Assembly (NCBI RefSeq): GCF_000335475.2 | Contig: NZ_ANAH02000011.1 | Coordinates: 248,001-312,000 of the forward strand | Reading direction: 5' to 3' | Origin: Cystobacter fuscus DSM 2262 | GTDB taxonomy: Bacteria; Myxococcota; Myxococcia; Myxococcales; Myxococcaceae | DNA length: 64,000 nucleotides | Part shown: one piece after another, positions 17,182 to 26,091 of the stretch | How positions within the stretch are numbered: the first letter of the stretch is position 1 | Layout: every line of letters starts with the position of its first letter | Notes under the pieces: model-generated | The model's database searches: none | What the model saw: the letters and a program-made list of their open reading frames with translations, nothing else | Told to the model about the DNA's origin: nothing | Translations under genes and position numbers: made by a program

Positions 17182-17946
17182 ATGTCATACGTCGATCCGA
17201 ACCTGCGCCGGGAACTCTTCGGCTGGTACAGCCACCGGCTGGGCATGGACATGCCCGTCGTCCGCTACGGCCACTGGGGCCCGGCGATGCTGCTCTTCCC
17301 CACCGCCGGAGGCGACTTCCTCGAGGCCGAGCGCATGGGCCTCATCCAGGCCGTCGCGCACCACCTGTTCGCCGGCCGGTTCCAGATCTTCGCCATCAAC
17401 AGCATCAACCCCTGGGCGTGGATGAACCCTGGCATGCCCATGCACGAGAAGGCCTACAACCAGGCGCGCTTCTCCGAGTACGTGGAGCACGAGGTCGTCC
17501 CGTACATCCGCGGCCGTCTGGGCAACGACCACGCGCGCATCGGCGCGGCGGGCGCCAGCTTCGGGGCCTTCCATGCCGCCAACGCCTTCTTCCGGCGCCC
17601 GGATCAGTTCGAGCTGCTCCTCGGGCTGGGCGGCCTCTACGATCTCCAGACGGAGTTCCTCCATGGCTACTGGAGTGACGACGTCTACTTCAACAACCCC
17701 GTCTCCTACGTGCCGAACCTGCCCGAGGGCCATGCCATGGACCTGCTGCGGCACCACAGCCGCATCCACCTGGTGACGAGCCGTGGCGCGTGGGAGTACC
17801 CCGAGTTCTCCGAGCACCTCAGCCACCTGTTGCACCAGCGCGGCATCCCCCACAACCTGGACATCTGGGGCCACGACATGCCTCACGACTGGTCCACCTG
17901 GCACCGGCAGCTCGACCACTACGTGGCGGAGCGGCTCGGGTACTGA
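17182..17946 (+). CDS. Alpha/beta-hydrolase esterase
   Basis: 254 residues with no signal peptide. The nucleophile elbow GAAGASFGAFHAANAF carries the catalytic Ser in G-x-S-x-G form. The acid and His probably lie in the C-terminal part (NLDIWGHDMPHDWSTW). The layout matches the esterase D / PHB-depolymerase-like group that cleaves simple esters. Aromatic-rich loops (INSINPWAWMNPG) may form the acyl pocket. GAGGAAG lies nine bases ahead of the ATG. It is followed by the FAD oxidoreductase on the same strand after 114 bp. The substrate is unknown. Confidence 0.75.
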   Translation: MSYVDPNLRRELFGWYSHRLGMDMPVVRYGHWGPAMLLFPTAGGDFLEAERMGLIQAVAHHLFAGRFQIFAINSINPWAWMNPGMPMHEKAYNQARFSEYVEHEVVPYIRGRLGNDHARIGAAGASFGAFHAANAFFRRPDQFELLLGLGGLYDLQTEFLHGYWSDDVYFNNPVSYVPNLPEGHAMDLLRHHSRIHLVTSRGAWEYPEFSEHLSHLLHQRGIPHNLDIWGHDMPHDWSTWHRQLDHYVAERLGY

Positions 17947-18060
17947 CGCCGAGCACCCTACTGGGCGGCCGGGCGGGCGAGCGCCGCTCCGGCGGGTCGA
18001 GACTCACCGAGCGCCCGGAGGCCCACCACCCTCATGGGAATAGAGCGGTGGAGGCATACG

Positions 18061-19458
18061 GTGCAGACAGAATCGGCTCCCAGCGTGCGCTGGTCACGGG
18101 AATCCGCCCGGCACGAGGCGCGTCATGCGGCGAAGGTCGAGAGGATCGCGCGGCAGTTGCGGCAGCGCCGGAGCACTCGGCCCGCTTCTTTCAAGAAGAA
18201 GACGCCGCCGCACCAGGTTCCCAAGCGCCACGACCAGCGGCGCCAGGACGAGAAGATCGACCTGAGCGACCTCGATCAGGTTCTCGAGATCGATCCCGTG
18301 TCGATGACCTGCACGGCCGAGCCCGCGGTCACCTTCGACGAGGTGGTCCACGCGACGCTGCGCCATGGGCTCGTGCCCATCATCGTCCCCGAGCACAAGA
18401 CCATCACCCTCGGGGGGGCCGTGGCGGGGTGCTCCATCGAGTCCATGTCCTTCCGGCAGGGCGGCTTCCACGACACCTGCCTCGAATACGAGATCATCAC
18501 CGCCAAGGGGGACGTACTGCGCTGCACCCCCGACGAGAACCCGCTCGTGTTCCAGATGATCCACGGCTCGTTCGGGACGCTCGGCGTCTTGTCGAAGCTG
18601 CGCTTCAGGCTCGTGCGCGCCGCGCCCTACGTGCACGTGACGTATGAGACCCACGAGACGCTCGAGGGCTTCCAGCAAGCCATCTGGCGCCACTTCACCG
18701 CCCAGGACGCGGACTATCTCGACGGGCAGATCTTCTCCCCGACGAAGCACGTGCTGTGCGTGGGTCGCTTCTCGGAGCAAGCGCCGTATGTGAGCCGTTA
18801 CGACTGGCTCAAGGCCTACTGTGAGAGCATTCCACGCCGCGCCGAGGACTACCTCACCGTCTACGACTACCTCTTCCGCTACGACCGGGGCGTCACCTCC
18901 GTCATGCCGAAAAGCCTCGTGGGCCGGGCGCTGTTCGGCAAGCTGGTGCACTCGGACAGCGTGTTGAGGGCCGCGGACCGCTTCCACCGCTTCCTGCCGA
19001 CGAAGAGCCCGAACGTCATCGTGGACGTGTTCGTTCCCTTCTCGCGCACGGCCGAGTTCATGGACTGGTACCACCGGGAGATCAAGCACTACCCGGTGTG
19101 GTGTGTACCCTACAAGCGAACGCGGGATTACGAGTGGCTCACACCCCGCTGGTGGGCCGGCGTGCACGATCCACTGTTCCTCGACCTCGCGGTCTACGGG
19201 CTCAAGCAGCCTCCAGGCCGCAACATCTACAAGGAGTTCGAGGACGAGCTGCTGGAGGTCAACGGCACCAAGACGCTCATCTCGTACAACTACTACGACG
19301 AGCAGACCTTCTGGAGCCTCTGGAACAAGGAGACCTACCAGGCCGTGAAGCAGCTCACGGACCCGGACAACATCTTCCGCGACCTCTACACGAAGACCTG
19401 CCGGGCGGCGCTCGGGCTGGGGGCTCAGACGCCTGGCTCCGGGGGCTCGCTGCACTGA
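18061..19458 (+). CDS. FAD-binding oxidoreductase (PCMH type, DHCR24-like)
   Basis: 465 residues from GTG 18061, chosen because GGAGG sits six bases upstream; an ATG at 18034 has no such site. The first 75 residues are very basic (many R, K, H). The PCMH FAD domain follows: a beta-strand run with PIIVPEHKTITLGGAVAG and a flavin-contacting loop near MSFRQGGFHDTC. The C-terminal substrate domain contains SYNYYDEQTFWSLW. The family includes sterol delta-24 reductase and sugar-lactone oxidases; the order of motifs is closest to DHCR24-like proteins. It lies just before a multicopper oxidase gene, so both may act in one oxidative step. The substrate is not resolved. Confidence 0.75.
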   Translation: MQTESAPSVRWSRESARHEARHAAKVERIARQLRQRRSTRPASFKKKTPPHQVPKRHDQRRQDEKIDLSDLDQVLEIDPVSMTCTAEPAVTFDEVVHATLRHGLVPIIVPEHKTITLGGAVAGCSIESMSFRQGGFHDTCLEYEIITAKGDVLRCTPDENPLVFQMIHGSFGTLGVLSKLRFRLVRAAPYVHVTYETHETLEGFQQAIWRHFTAQDADYLDGQIFSPTKHVLCVGRFSEQAPYVSRYDWLKAYCESIPRRAEDYLTVYDYLFRYDRGVTSVMPKSLVGRALFGKLVHSDSVLRAADRFHRFLPTKSPNVIVDVFVPFSRTAEFMDWYHREIKHYPVWCVPYKRTRDYEWLTPRWWAGVHDPLFLDLAVYGLKQPPGRNIYKEFEDELLEVNGTKTLISYNYYDEQTFWSLWNKETYQAVKQLTDPDNIFRDLYTKTCRAALGLGAQTPGSGGSLH

Positions 19459-19585
19459 GGTCTCGCTTTCGATTGGGGCGGAGCCGTCACATCCCGCTCC
19501 AGGTCCCTCCAACCCGTGGATCATCGAGTGCGCTGAGCACTCGGCATCCGAGCCTTCGAGCGCTCGGTCACATGGGAGAGGACAC

Positions 19586-21202
19586 ATGGAGAAGACCAAT
19601 GCGGGACATGGCATGCACCCGGAACACCCGCATCAGCATCCTCACGAGCATCCGCGCCCTCACGAGCATTCGGGAGAGGTGGACGTGCGGTTGGAGGTCA
19701 AGTACGCCATCAACAAGATTCCCAGCGTCCTGGTGGATGGGCAGGCCCAGGGAATCGACACGGTCAGGCTGCGCTCCTACAACGGGAAGCTGGTGGGACC
19801 CACCATCGAGGCCCGCCCGGGAGACACGCTGAACATCCTCCTGGACAACCAGCTCCCCATGACGCATGCGCCGGGGGCGGGCCACGAAGACATGTCACAG
19901 GACATCAACACCACCAACCTCCACGTGCATGGGTTGCACGTCTCGCCCGCCGGAAACGCGGACAACGTGATGCTCGAGCTGGTCCCCGGCCAGCAACTCC
20001 AGTACGAGATCAAGATTCCAAGGGATCATCCCGCGGGAACGTACTGGTACCACCCCCACAAGCACGGCTCGGTGGCGATCCAGGTCTCCAACGGCCTGTC
20101 CGGTGCCTTGATCATCCGTGGTGACATCGACGAGGTTCCCGCCATCAAGGCGGCCCGGGAGAAGATCTTCGTCATCCAGCAGATTCCCTATGTCATCAAC
20201 GACCAGACGAAGCTTGGCCAGGTGGAGCCCGGTGACACGGTGAATGGCCATAATGTCTTCTTTCCCGGCAACTGGGAGAACATGAAGCGGCGCTTCACCA
20301 TCAATGGAGAGGTCGAGCCGACCCTCCAACTGCGGCCGGGCGAGGTCCAGCGCTGGCGGTTCATCCACGCGGGCTTCCGCAACAATCTCCAGCTCAAGCT
20401 GGTCAGGCGCGATCCCAAGACGGGCGCCGAGGAGTTCCTGCCCCAATACCTGATCGCGCTGGATGGCATCACGACGGGCAGCATCGATCCGTTGGAGGCG
20501 GTTGAACTGCATCCCGCGTACCGTGCGGACGTGCTGGTGCGCGCGACCGACAACCAGGGCAAGGCCTTGCCGGAGGGCATCTACTGGCTCGTGGATGGGA
20601 CTCAGGACGCCCAGGCCGAGAGCAGGAAGCTGGCCCGCATCGTGGTGAAGGGACCTCGCGTCATGATGAAGTTGCCCACGGACAAGGAGCTGGCGCCCCT
20701 GGCTCCCTTCAAGGATGTCCAGGACGGGGAGATCACCGGGCAGCAGAAGGCGGTGTTCGAGCTCCGGATCGACTCGGAGCCTGCCGTGGGGCTGATCAAC
20801 GGCAAGACTTTCAATCACATGGATCCTCCACGCAAGCTCCTGCTGGGCGCGGTGGAGGAATGGGAGGTCTCGTCCCCCCAGCATCCCGGCGACACCCGCT
20901 ACGCCGATGAGGGTCATCCCTTCCACATCCACCTCAATCCCTTCCAGTGCACCCTCAAGCTCAAGGGGGTTGGTGGGGAGAAGGAGAAGCGTGTCTGGAA
21001 GGATACGATCTTCGTGGAGTCCGGCCAGACCATGAAGTTGCGCACCCGCTACGAGCGCTACGTCGGGATGTTCATGGTCCACTGCCACATCCTGGACCAT
21101 GAGGACTTCGGGATGATGGAGACGATGGAGATCGTGTTGCCGGGGGGCATGGACATGCACATGCCGGACGGCGGCGGAGGACACGGGGGCCACGTTCACT
21201 GA
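19586..21202 (+). CDS. Multicopper oxidase (laccase-like), His-rich ends
   Basis: 538 residues. All four copper-site motifs are present: NLHVHGLHV, YWYHPHKHGSVA, HPFHIHLNPFQ and HCHILDHEDFGMM, the last carrying the Cys-His of the T1 site with Met as axial ligand. It therefore holds T1 and T2/T3 copper centres and reduces O2 to water while oxidising a phenolic, metal or pigment substrate. The N-terminus is His/Pro-rich (HPEHPHQHPHEHPRPHEHS) and the C-terminus ends in His/Gly repeats; these may store or sense copper. No signal peptide is visible, which is unusual unless the protein is cytosolic as some CotA-like enzymes are. GGGAGAGGAC precedes the ATG. A canonical terminator closes the gene. 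Confidence 0.88.
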   Translation: MEKTNAGHGMHPEHPHQHPHEHPRPHEHSGEVDVRLEVKYAINKIPSVLVDGQAQGIDTVRLRSYNGKLVGPTIEARPGDTLNILLDNQLPMTHAPGAGHEDMSQDINTTNLHVHGLHVSPAGNADNVMLELVPGQQLQYEIKIPRDHPAGTYWYHPHKHGSVAIQVSNGLSGALIIRGDIDEVPAIKAAREKIFVIQQIPYVINDQTKLGQVEPGDTVNGHNVFFPGNWENMKRRFTINGEVEPTLQLRPGEVQRWRFIHAGFRNNLQLKLVRRDPKTGAEEFLPQYLIALDGITTGSIDPLEAVELHPAYRADVLVRATDNQGKALPEGIYWLVDGTQDAQAESRKLARIVVKGPRVMMKLPTDKELAPLAPFKDVQDGEITGQQKAVFELRIDSEPAVGLINGKTFNHMDPPRKLLLGAVEEWEVSSPQHPGDTRYADEGHPFHIHLNPFQCTLKLKGVGGEKEKRVWKDTIFVESGQTMKLRTRYERYVGMFMVHCHILDHEDFGMMETMEIVLPGGMDMHMPDGGGGHGGHVH

Positions 21203-21220
21203 CGCACACGTGTGGCATTG

Positions 21221-21245
21221 GGGGGCCCGTCTCGGGCCCCCTTTT
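21221..21245 (+). terminator. Rho-independent terminator after the multicopper oxidase
   Basis: GGGGGCCCG (21221-21229), loop TCT, CGGGCCCCC (21233-21241), then TTTT. A perfect 9-bp GC stem with a T-run, 18 bases after the stop. It is the clearest intrinsic terminator in the window. Confidence 0.9.
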
Positions 21246-21386
21246 CAATAGGCATTGCCACCAGGCCTTGCACACCGGGAGCATCCGGTGCCCGCCTCCC
21301 TGGTGGTCATGCGTGCACCTGCGAGAGGTAACGAGCTGTCGGGCGGACCAGTGTTCGTACCGCCCGGCGGGGCCATACCCTTGCAC

Positions 21387-22868
21387 ATGGGCCAAACAAC
21401 AGAGACAGCACACGCGCGCGGCACGTGGTTGAAAACAAACATTCCAGGACGGATGGATCGGATGCCCTGGTCACCCTGGCTGTTGCGGGTGGTGGTGGCG
21501 CTGGGCATCACCTGGATCCTGGATGGGCTCGAGGTCACGCTCGTCGGTTCCGTCGCGGGCATGCTGGGAGATCCGCGCACCCTGCATCTCTCCGAAAGTC
21601 AGATTGGTTTCGCCGCCAGTGCCTATCTGTTCGGTGCCATCGTGGGCGCGCTCGTCTTCGGGCGGCTGACGGATTCGCTTGGCCGCAAGAAGCTGTTCCT
21701 CGTCACGCTCGCGGTCTACACCGGGGCCACGCTCGCCACGGCGTTCTCCTGGGGCTTCTGGCCCTTCGTGTTCTTCCGCGCCCTGACGGGGGCGGGTATT
21801 GGCGGGGAGTACTCGGCCATCAACTCCGCCATCGACGAGCTGATGCCGGCGCACCTGCGTGGCCGGGTGGACCTCACCATCAACAGCACCTACTGGCTGG
21901 GCGCGGGGTTGGGCTCCGCCTCCACGCTGGTGCTGCTCAACCCGAACGTGTTGCCGCCCGAGCTGGGGTGGCGCGTGTGCTTCGCCCTGGGTGGCCTGCT
22001 CGGCTTCTGCATCCTGTTCGTCCGCAAGCACGTGCCGGAGAGTCCGCGCTGGCTGCTGCTGCATGGGCGGGAAAAAGAGGCCGAGGCGGTCGTGGCCGGC
22101 ATCGAGGCGGAGGTGGAGCGCTCGCTGAAGAAGCCGCTGCCGCCCGCGCCCGAGCCGCGGCCCCTCCAGGTGCATGGCACGGTGGGCTTCGGCACCATCG
22201 CGCGCGTGCTGTTTCAGCGGCACCTGCGCCGCTCCTTCCTCGGCCTGTCGCTGATGGTGGCCCAGGCCTTCGCCTACAACGCCATCTTCTTCACCTACGC
22301 GCTCATCCTCGGGCGCTTCTACGGCGTGCCGAGTGAGAAGGTGGGCCTGTACCTGCTGCCCTTCGCGGCGGGCAATCTGCTCGGGCCCATCGTGCTCGGC
22401 CGCTTCTTCGACACCGTGGGCCGGCGGCAGATGATTGCCCTCACCTATGGCGTCTCCGGCATCCTCCTGTGCGTCACCGGTTATGCCTTCATGCGCGGGT
22501 GGCTCACGGCCACCACCCAGACGGCGCTCTGGTGCTGCGTCTTCTTCGTGGCCTCCGCCGCGGCGAGCTCCGCCTACCTCACGGTGAGCGAGCTGTTCCC
22601 GGTCGAACTGCGCGGCATGGCCATCGCCCTCTTCTACGCGGTGGGCACCGCGGTGGGAGGCCTGGCGGCGCCGGCCATCTTCGGGGCGCTCATCCAGACG
22701 GGCGAGCGCGTGCAGGTCTTCCGGGGCTATCTGGTGGGCGGTGCGCTCATGCTGCTGGCCGCGCTCGTCGCCGCCTTCTTCGGCGTACCCGCCGAGGGCA
22801 AATCGCTCGAGGCGCTCGCGGAGGATCCCTCGCTGGGCAAGCGCTCCCGCGAGCCCGTTCACGCCTGA
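21387..22868 (+). CDS. MFS transporter (sugar/metabolite:H+ symporter type)
   Basis: 493 residues with about 12 hydrophobic segments. The signature loop between helices 2 and 3 is present (GRLTDSLGRKKLF), with its mirror copy between helices 8 and 9 (GRFFDTVGRRQM). GAGIGGEYSAINSAIDELMP resembles the helix 4-5 region of the metabolite-H+ symporter and SV2-like groups. The N-terminal pattern IPGRMDRMPWSPW is typical of these carriers, which supports ATG 21387 over the internal ATG 21453. It should import or export an organic acid or sugar across the inner membrane. The substrate cannot be inferred. Confidence 0.8.
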   Translation: MGQTTETAHARGTWLKTNIPGRMDRMPWSPWLLRVVVALGITWILDGLEVTLVGSVAGMLGDPRTLHLSESQIGFAASAYLFGAIVGALVFGRLTDSLGRKKLFLVTLAVYTGATLATAFSWGFWPFVFFRALTGAGIGGEYSAINSAIDELMPAHLRGRVDLTINSTYWLGAGLGSASTLVLLNPNVLPPELGWRVCFALGGLLGFCILFVRKHVPESPRWLLLHGREKEAEAVVAGIEAEVERSLKKPLPPAPEPRPLQVHGTVGFGTIARVLFQRHLRRSFLGLSLMVAQAFAYNAIFFTYALILGRFYGVPSEKVGLYLLPFAAGNLLGPIVLGRFFDTVGRRQMIALTYGVSGILLCVTGYAFMRGWLTATTQTALWCCVFFVASAAASSAYLTVSELFPVELRGMAIALFYAVGTAVGGLAAPAIFGALIQTGERVQVFRGYLVGGALMLLAALVAAFFGVPAEGKSLEALAEDPSLGKRSREPVHA

Positions 22869-22879
22869 GTTGTCCGAAC

Positions 22880-22903
22880 GCCGCCCCACGCGCGTGGGGC
22901 GGC
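22880..22903. terminator. Perfect 24-bp palindrome between convergent genes
   Basis: A 24-bp self-complementary sequence (12-bp arms GCCGCCCCACGC and GCGTGGGGCGGC) sits between the MFS transporter and the response regulator, which converge. It would fold into a 10-bp stem with a four-base loop in either transcript. It has no T-run, so I call it a probable bidirectional terminator. Confidence 0.55.
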
Positions 22904-22907
22904 TGCT

Positions 22908-23393
22908 TCACGCGCTGCTGAGGGCCAGGTGGCGCACCGCCTGGCGGTTGAAGGGCTTGCGCAGCTCCCTGAGCAGGTGGGAGTCACCGAACTCCTGGAT
23001 GACCTGTGCCCAGGAGTAGTCGGAGTAGGCCGAGCAGAGCACCACCCGCAGCGAGGGGGCCACCTGCCGCAGGCGCCGGAGGGTCTCGGCGCCATTCCAG
23101 CCGGGCGGCATCCGGTAGTCGAGGAAGGCCATCTCGTAGGGGCGGCCGGCCGCCATGGCTTCCTTGACCTTGGCGAGGCCCTCCTGTCCCTGGAAGGCGG
23201 AATCCACCTCGAACGCCGGCTTGTCGGCATCGGCGTCGCGCGAGTTCGTCGCGCCGAAGAGGGCTTCTTCCAACTGGTCGAGTTCGTCCCGGCTCCGGGG
23301 TGGCTCTTCCTGCAGGATCCGGCGGAAATCCAGGTGGATGGCCTCGGAGTCGTCGATGACGAGAATCCGCCGCTTGCTCTCGTGCGTGCTCAT
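22908..23393 (-). CDS. Response regulator, single receiver domain
   Basis: 161 residues consisting of one CheY-like receiver. ILVIDDSEAIHLDF gives the acidic pair, EMAFLDYRMPPGWNG the phospho-accepting Asp, VVLCSAYSDYSW the Thr/Ser position and RELRKPFNRQAV the Lys. There is an insertion of about 35 residues after the first helix (EEPPRSRDELDQLEEAL and onward). There is no output domain, so it must pass the signal by protein contact or phosphotransfer. Its ATG overlaps the stop of the upstream kinase gene by 4 bp, so the two are translated as a pair. Confidence 0.88.
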   Translation of the reverse strand: MSTHESKRRILVIDDSEAIHLDFRRILQEEPPRSRDELDQLEEALFGATNSRDADADKPAFEVDSAFQGQEGLAKVKEAMAAGRPYEMAFLDYRMPPGWNGAETLRRLRQVAPSLRVVLCSAYSDYSWAQVIQEFGDSHLLRELRKPFNRQAVRHLALSSA

Positions 23394-25582
23394 GTCCCCT
23401 CCTGAGCAGGATGATAAGGGATTTCCAGCGTGAAGGTGGCGCCCTTGCCGGGGCCGTCGCTGTGGACCGTCAGGGTTCCCCCCAGCTCCTGGGCCGCCAG
23501 GGCGCTGGAGTGCAACCCGAAGCCGTGTCCCTCCGCACGGGTGGTGAAGCCGAACTGGAAGATGCGGGTGAGCATCTCCGGGGCGATGCCGATCCCATTG
23601 TCATGCAGCTCGATGCGGACGCGATCGTGGGTGGCACGTTCCAGCTCGAGGCGGAGGAGCCGCTCGTTCGTGGGCACGTGGTCCATGGCGTACTTGGCGT
23701 TGCTGACGAGGTTCACCAGGATCATCAACAGCTTGTGCTTGTCGGTGAGCACCGGCGGCAGGGTCTCCAGCCGCCGATCCAGCTTCACCTGGTGCCGCGA
23801 CAGCCCCGCGGAGTTGATGCGCAGCGAGTCCTCCACCAGCTGATCCAGCAGGACGGGCTCGCGCATCCTGGGCAGCCGGGCGTAGTCCTGCTGCACCTTG
23901 ACGATCTCCCCGATGTGCTCGGAGTAGCGGCCCACGTCATCGAGCAGGGAGATGACCTCCCGGCGCTCGTCCACCAGGTTCTGGCCGAGCTTGTTCAAGA
24001 AGGGCAGCAGGTGGCGTCCCCGCTCGTCCTGGAGGAAGGAGGCGAGGTCGGACTGGCGCTCCTGGAGCATGGTGGCGACCCGGGTCACCTGCTCCAGGCG
24101 CATCTCCGTCACGCGCTCCTTGGCGACCTGGGACGAGGTGTAGACGCTGTTGAGCACGTTGCCCACGTTGTGCAAGACGTTGGTGGCGATCTCCGCCATG
24201 CCCGTGCGCCGTGCCGTCTGGACGAGCTGCTGGTGGACGTCCTTCAGCTCCCGGGTGCGCTCTTCCACCCGCTGCTCCAGCCCTTCATTGGCCAGGCGCA
24301 GCTCCTCCTCGCGGTGCTGGATGCGATCGGCCATGACGCGGAAGGCCCGGGCGAGCTGTCCCAGCTCATCCTGGCGCTGGATGTCCAGCTCGACCTTGAA
24401 TTCGCCCGCCGCGATGCGCGCCGTGGCCTGGGTGAAGCCAAGCAGGGGACGGGTGATCCGCTCGCGCAGGACCCAGTACGCGATGGCCAGCTCGAGCACC
24501 AGCGACAGCACACCGAGCAGCAGCACGATGCGCGCCGCGCGCAGGGCGCCCTGGGTCACCACGTGCTCGGGTTGGATCGTGGCGAAGTACCATCCGGTGC
24601 CCCGCATGCGTGCCACGGCGACATACTCGCCATACCCTGGCAGCGCGAACGCGCCCTGCCCGGCTCCCGCGCTCTTCAGGTGCTCGAGGATGCCGCGCAG
24701 GTGGGCCTGCTGCGCCTCGGCGTTGCTCTGCCCGGGGGCGCGTTTCAGATCCAGCTCGGGATGGGCGATGATCTGGCCGTCCTCGCGGAAGATGACGTTG
24801 TACGCGGAGGACAGGTGGTCACCGAGGGTGCGGGCCATCAGCTCCTCGAGCAGGATGTCGTGGCTGATGGACGCGACATACTGGCCATCCATGTCCAGGG
24901 GCGTGGTGGCCACGGTCACCCATTTGCCGCTGACGGCCTCTTTGTAGACGCTGGTCCAGCGCGTCTCCCGCCGCGGGTTGTTCTCGGGCTTGCTGCCGAC
25001 GAAGTACTCCGCTTCGGCCACCGAGGCATCCGCCGGGGCCTCCTGGCTGTAGGTGGGGCGCTCGGGCCAGTAGATGAGGCCCGGTTGCTCGGGCAGGGTG
25101 AGGAAGGTGTCCTTGAAGCGCACGAGGAAGGCGGGCCCGTACTGGCCGAGCACCTCGTACCCGGCCACGATCCGGCGGCGCATCCAGTCGTCCATGGGAA
25201 CGTACCGGGGAACGAACAGCCCCACCTGGCGCGTGCCGTCGAAGCCCTCGGGACGGTTGCGGATGCTGCCGTCGGGGAGACGAACGAACAGGCGCTCGAA
25301 GCGGGCGTTCGCCTCTTCCTGGGAGAGCGAGCGGATGCGCTCCGCCAGGGCCCGATTGAAGGCGGCGTGGTTGTCCTCGGCGAGCTGGAAGATGGCTTCC
25401 TCCCGGGTGGCGCGCTCCGCCACGTGCCGCTCCAATGTCTCCAGCGCCTCGGTGCGCAGGGTGTGGAACATGTGCAGGTAGCTGAAGAGCGTGGAGAGGA
25501 CGATGACCACCGCGATGCGTGCGCCCATCTTGATGAGCGCCGATCGGGCAAGGGGGGCGCGGGGTGGAGTCGTGTGCGGCAT
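23390..25582 (-). CDS. Membrane sensor histidine kinase with periplasmic cache-like domain
   Basis: 730 residues from ATG 25582; a TTG at 25627 could add 15. One N-terminal membrane helix (about 15-37), a periplasmic region of roughly 300 residues with cache-like features (WTSVYKEAVSGKWVTVATTP, YVASISHDILLEEL), a second helix (about 347-368), a HAMP domain (RPLLGFTQATARIAAGEF) and a coiled coil. The histidine box is EIATNVLHNVGNVLNSV (His about 471), the HNVGN variety. The ATPase has LVNLVSNAKYAMD (N box), DNGIGIAPEM (G1) and GHGFGLHSSALAA (G2). It should sense a small extracellular ligand and phosphorylate the coupled receiver. No strong ribosome site is visible at either start. Confidence 0.85.
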   Translation of the reverse strand: MPHTTPPRAPLARSALIKMGARIAVVIVLSTLFSYLHMFHTLRTEALETLERHVAERATREEAIFQLAEDNHAAFNRALAERIRSLSQEEANARFERLFVRLPDGSIRNRPEGFDGTRQVGLFVPRYVPMDDWMRRRIVAGYEVLGQYGPAFLVRFKDTFLTLPEQPGLIYWPERPTYSQEAPADASVAEAEYFVGSKPENNPRRETRWTSVYKEAVSGKWVTVATTPLDMDGQYVASISHDILLEELMARTLGDHLSSAYNVIFREDGQIIAHPELDLKRAPGQSNAEAQQAHLRGILEHLKSAGAGQGAFALPGYGEYVAVARMRGTGWYFATIQPEHVVTQGALRAARIVLLLGVLSLVLELAIAYWVLRERITRPLLGFTQATARIAAGEFKVELDIQRQDELGQLARAFRVMADRIQHREEELRLANEGLEQRVEERTRELKDVHQQLVQTARRTGMAEIATNVLHNVGNVLNSVYTSSQVAKERVTEMRLEQVTRVATMLQERQSDLASFLQDERGRHLLPFLNKLGQNLVDERREVISLLDDVGRYSEHIGEIVKVQQDYARLPRMREPVLLDQLVEDSLRINSAGLSRHQVKLDRRLETLPPVLTDKHKLLMILVNLVSNAKYAMDHVPTNERLLRLELERATHDRVRIELHDNGIGIAPEMLTRIFQFGFTTRAEGHGFGLHSSALAAQELGGTLTVHSDGPGKGATFTLEIPYHPAQEGT

Positions 25583-26091
25583 GAAAGGAGTCGCTCTGCG
25601 GTGCCAGGGGCGGGACTGTGTGCTCAACGCGATGGAGCCCCGTTGGGGGATCGTCCAGCGGAACGCCTCGTGGCGTGGTTGACATTATCACCGACGAATT
25701 TCGCATGCGTACGGAATCACCGCGTCCCGCTGATCTCTGTCCGGTCGTGATTCCCTTTGCTCCGCTGTTCTGGGAGCAGGTGTGTTCGTGGGGAGACAAA
25801 CGGGTACAAAGCCTGGACGCATGGCATTCCAGCTCGCCTGGGAGGGAGCCGGAACAATGGGCAGACGTCTCCCCGCCCGTCTTCCGTGTGCGAGGTTGCC
25901 GCGCCGCGTCGCCCCCATGGCGGGCCGCCGAGGTACCGCTGGCCCTCCGAGGGGAGGGGCGGGCTTGTCCTTCCCGCGCTCGTGATGTGGCTTGGAGTTC
26001 ACCCGGAGATGAAACGAAAGTGACTCCGGGTGTAGAATCGCCCGCGCTGGGATGATATCTCCGGGGTTGTCTCCAGCCGGGGGGTCGTCCC
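25583..26091. other. Divergent intergenic region of about 509 bp
   Basis: It lies between the kinase gene (minus) and the peroxidase/glycyl-radical gene (plus). Short frames on both strands cross it but none has convincing protein sequence or a ribosome site. GATAAT on the minus strand (25684-25689) is a possible -10 for the kinase operon; no matching -35 is seen. The plus-strand promoter candidate is listed separately. Confidence 0.5.
26010..26038 (+). promoter_or_regulatory. Candidate sigma-70-type promoter for the peroxidase/glycyl-radical gene
   Basis: TGAAAC (26010-26015), a 17-base spacer and TAGAAT (26033-26038), with TG just before the -10. It ends 53 bases before the ATG at 26092. 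The match is moderate and rests on sequence alone. Confidence 0.35.

Noticed and set aside
23411-25750. 779-codon plus-strand frame over the histidine kinase
   Set aside because: Antisense shadow; the minus strand carries all kinase motifs.
25618-26055. 145-codon frame in the divergent gap
   Set aside because: No ribosome site, no coherent domain, and it crosses both candidate promoters.
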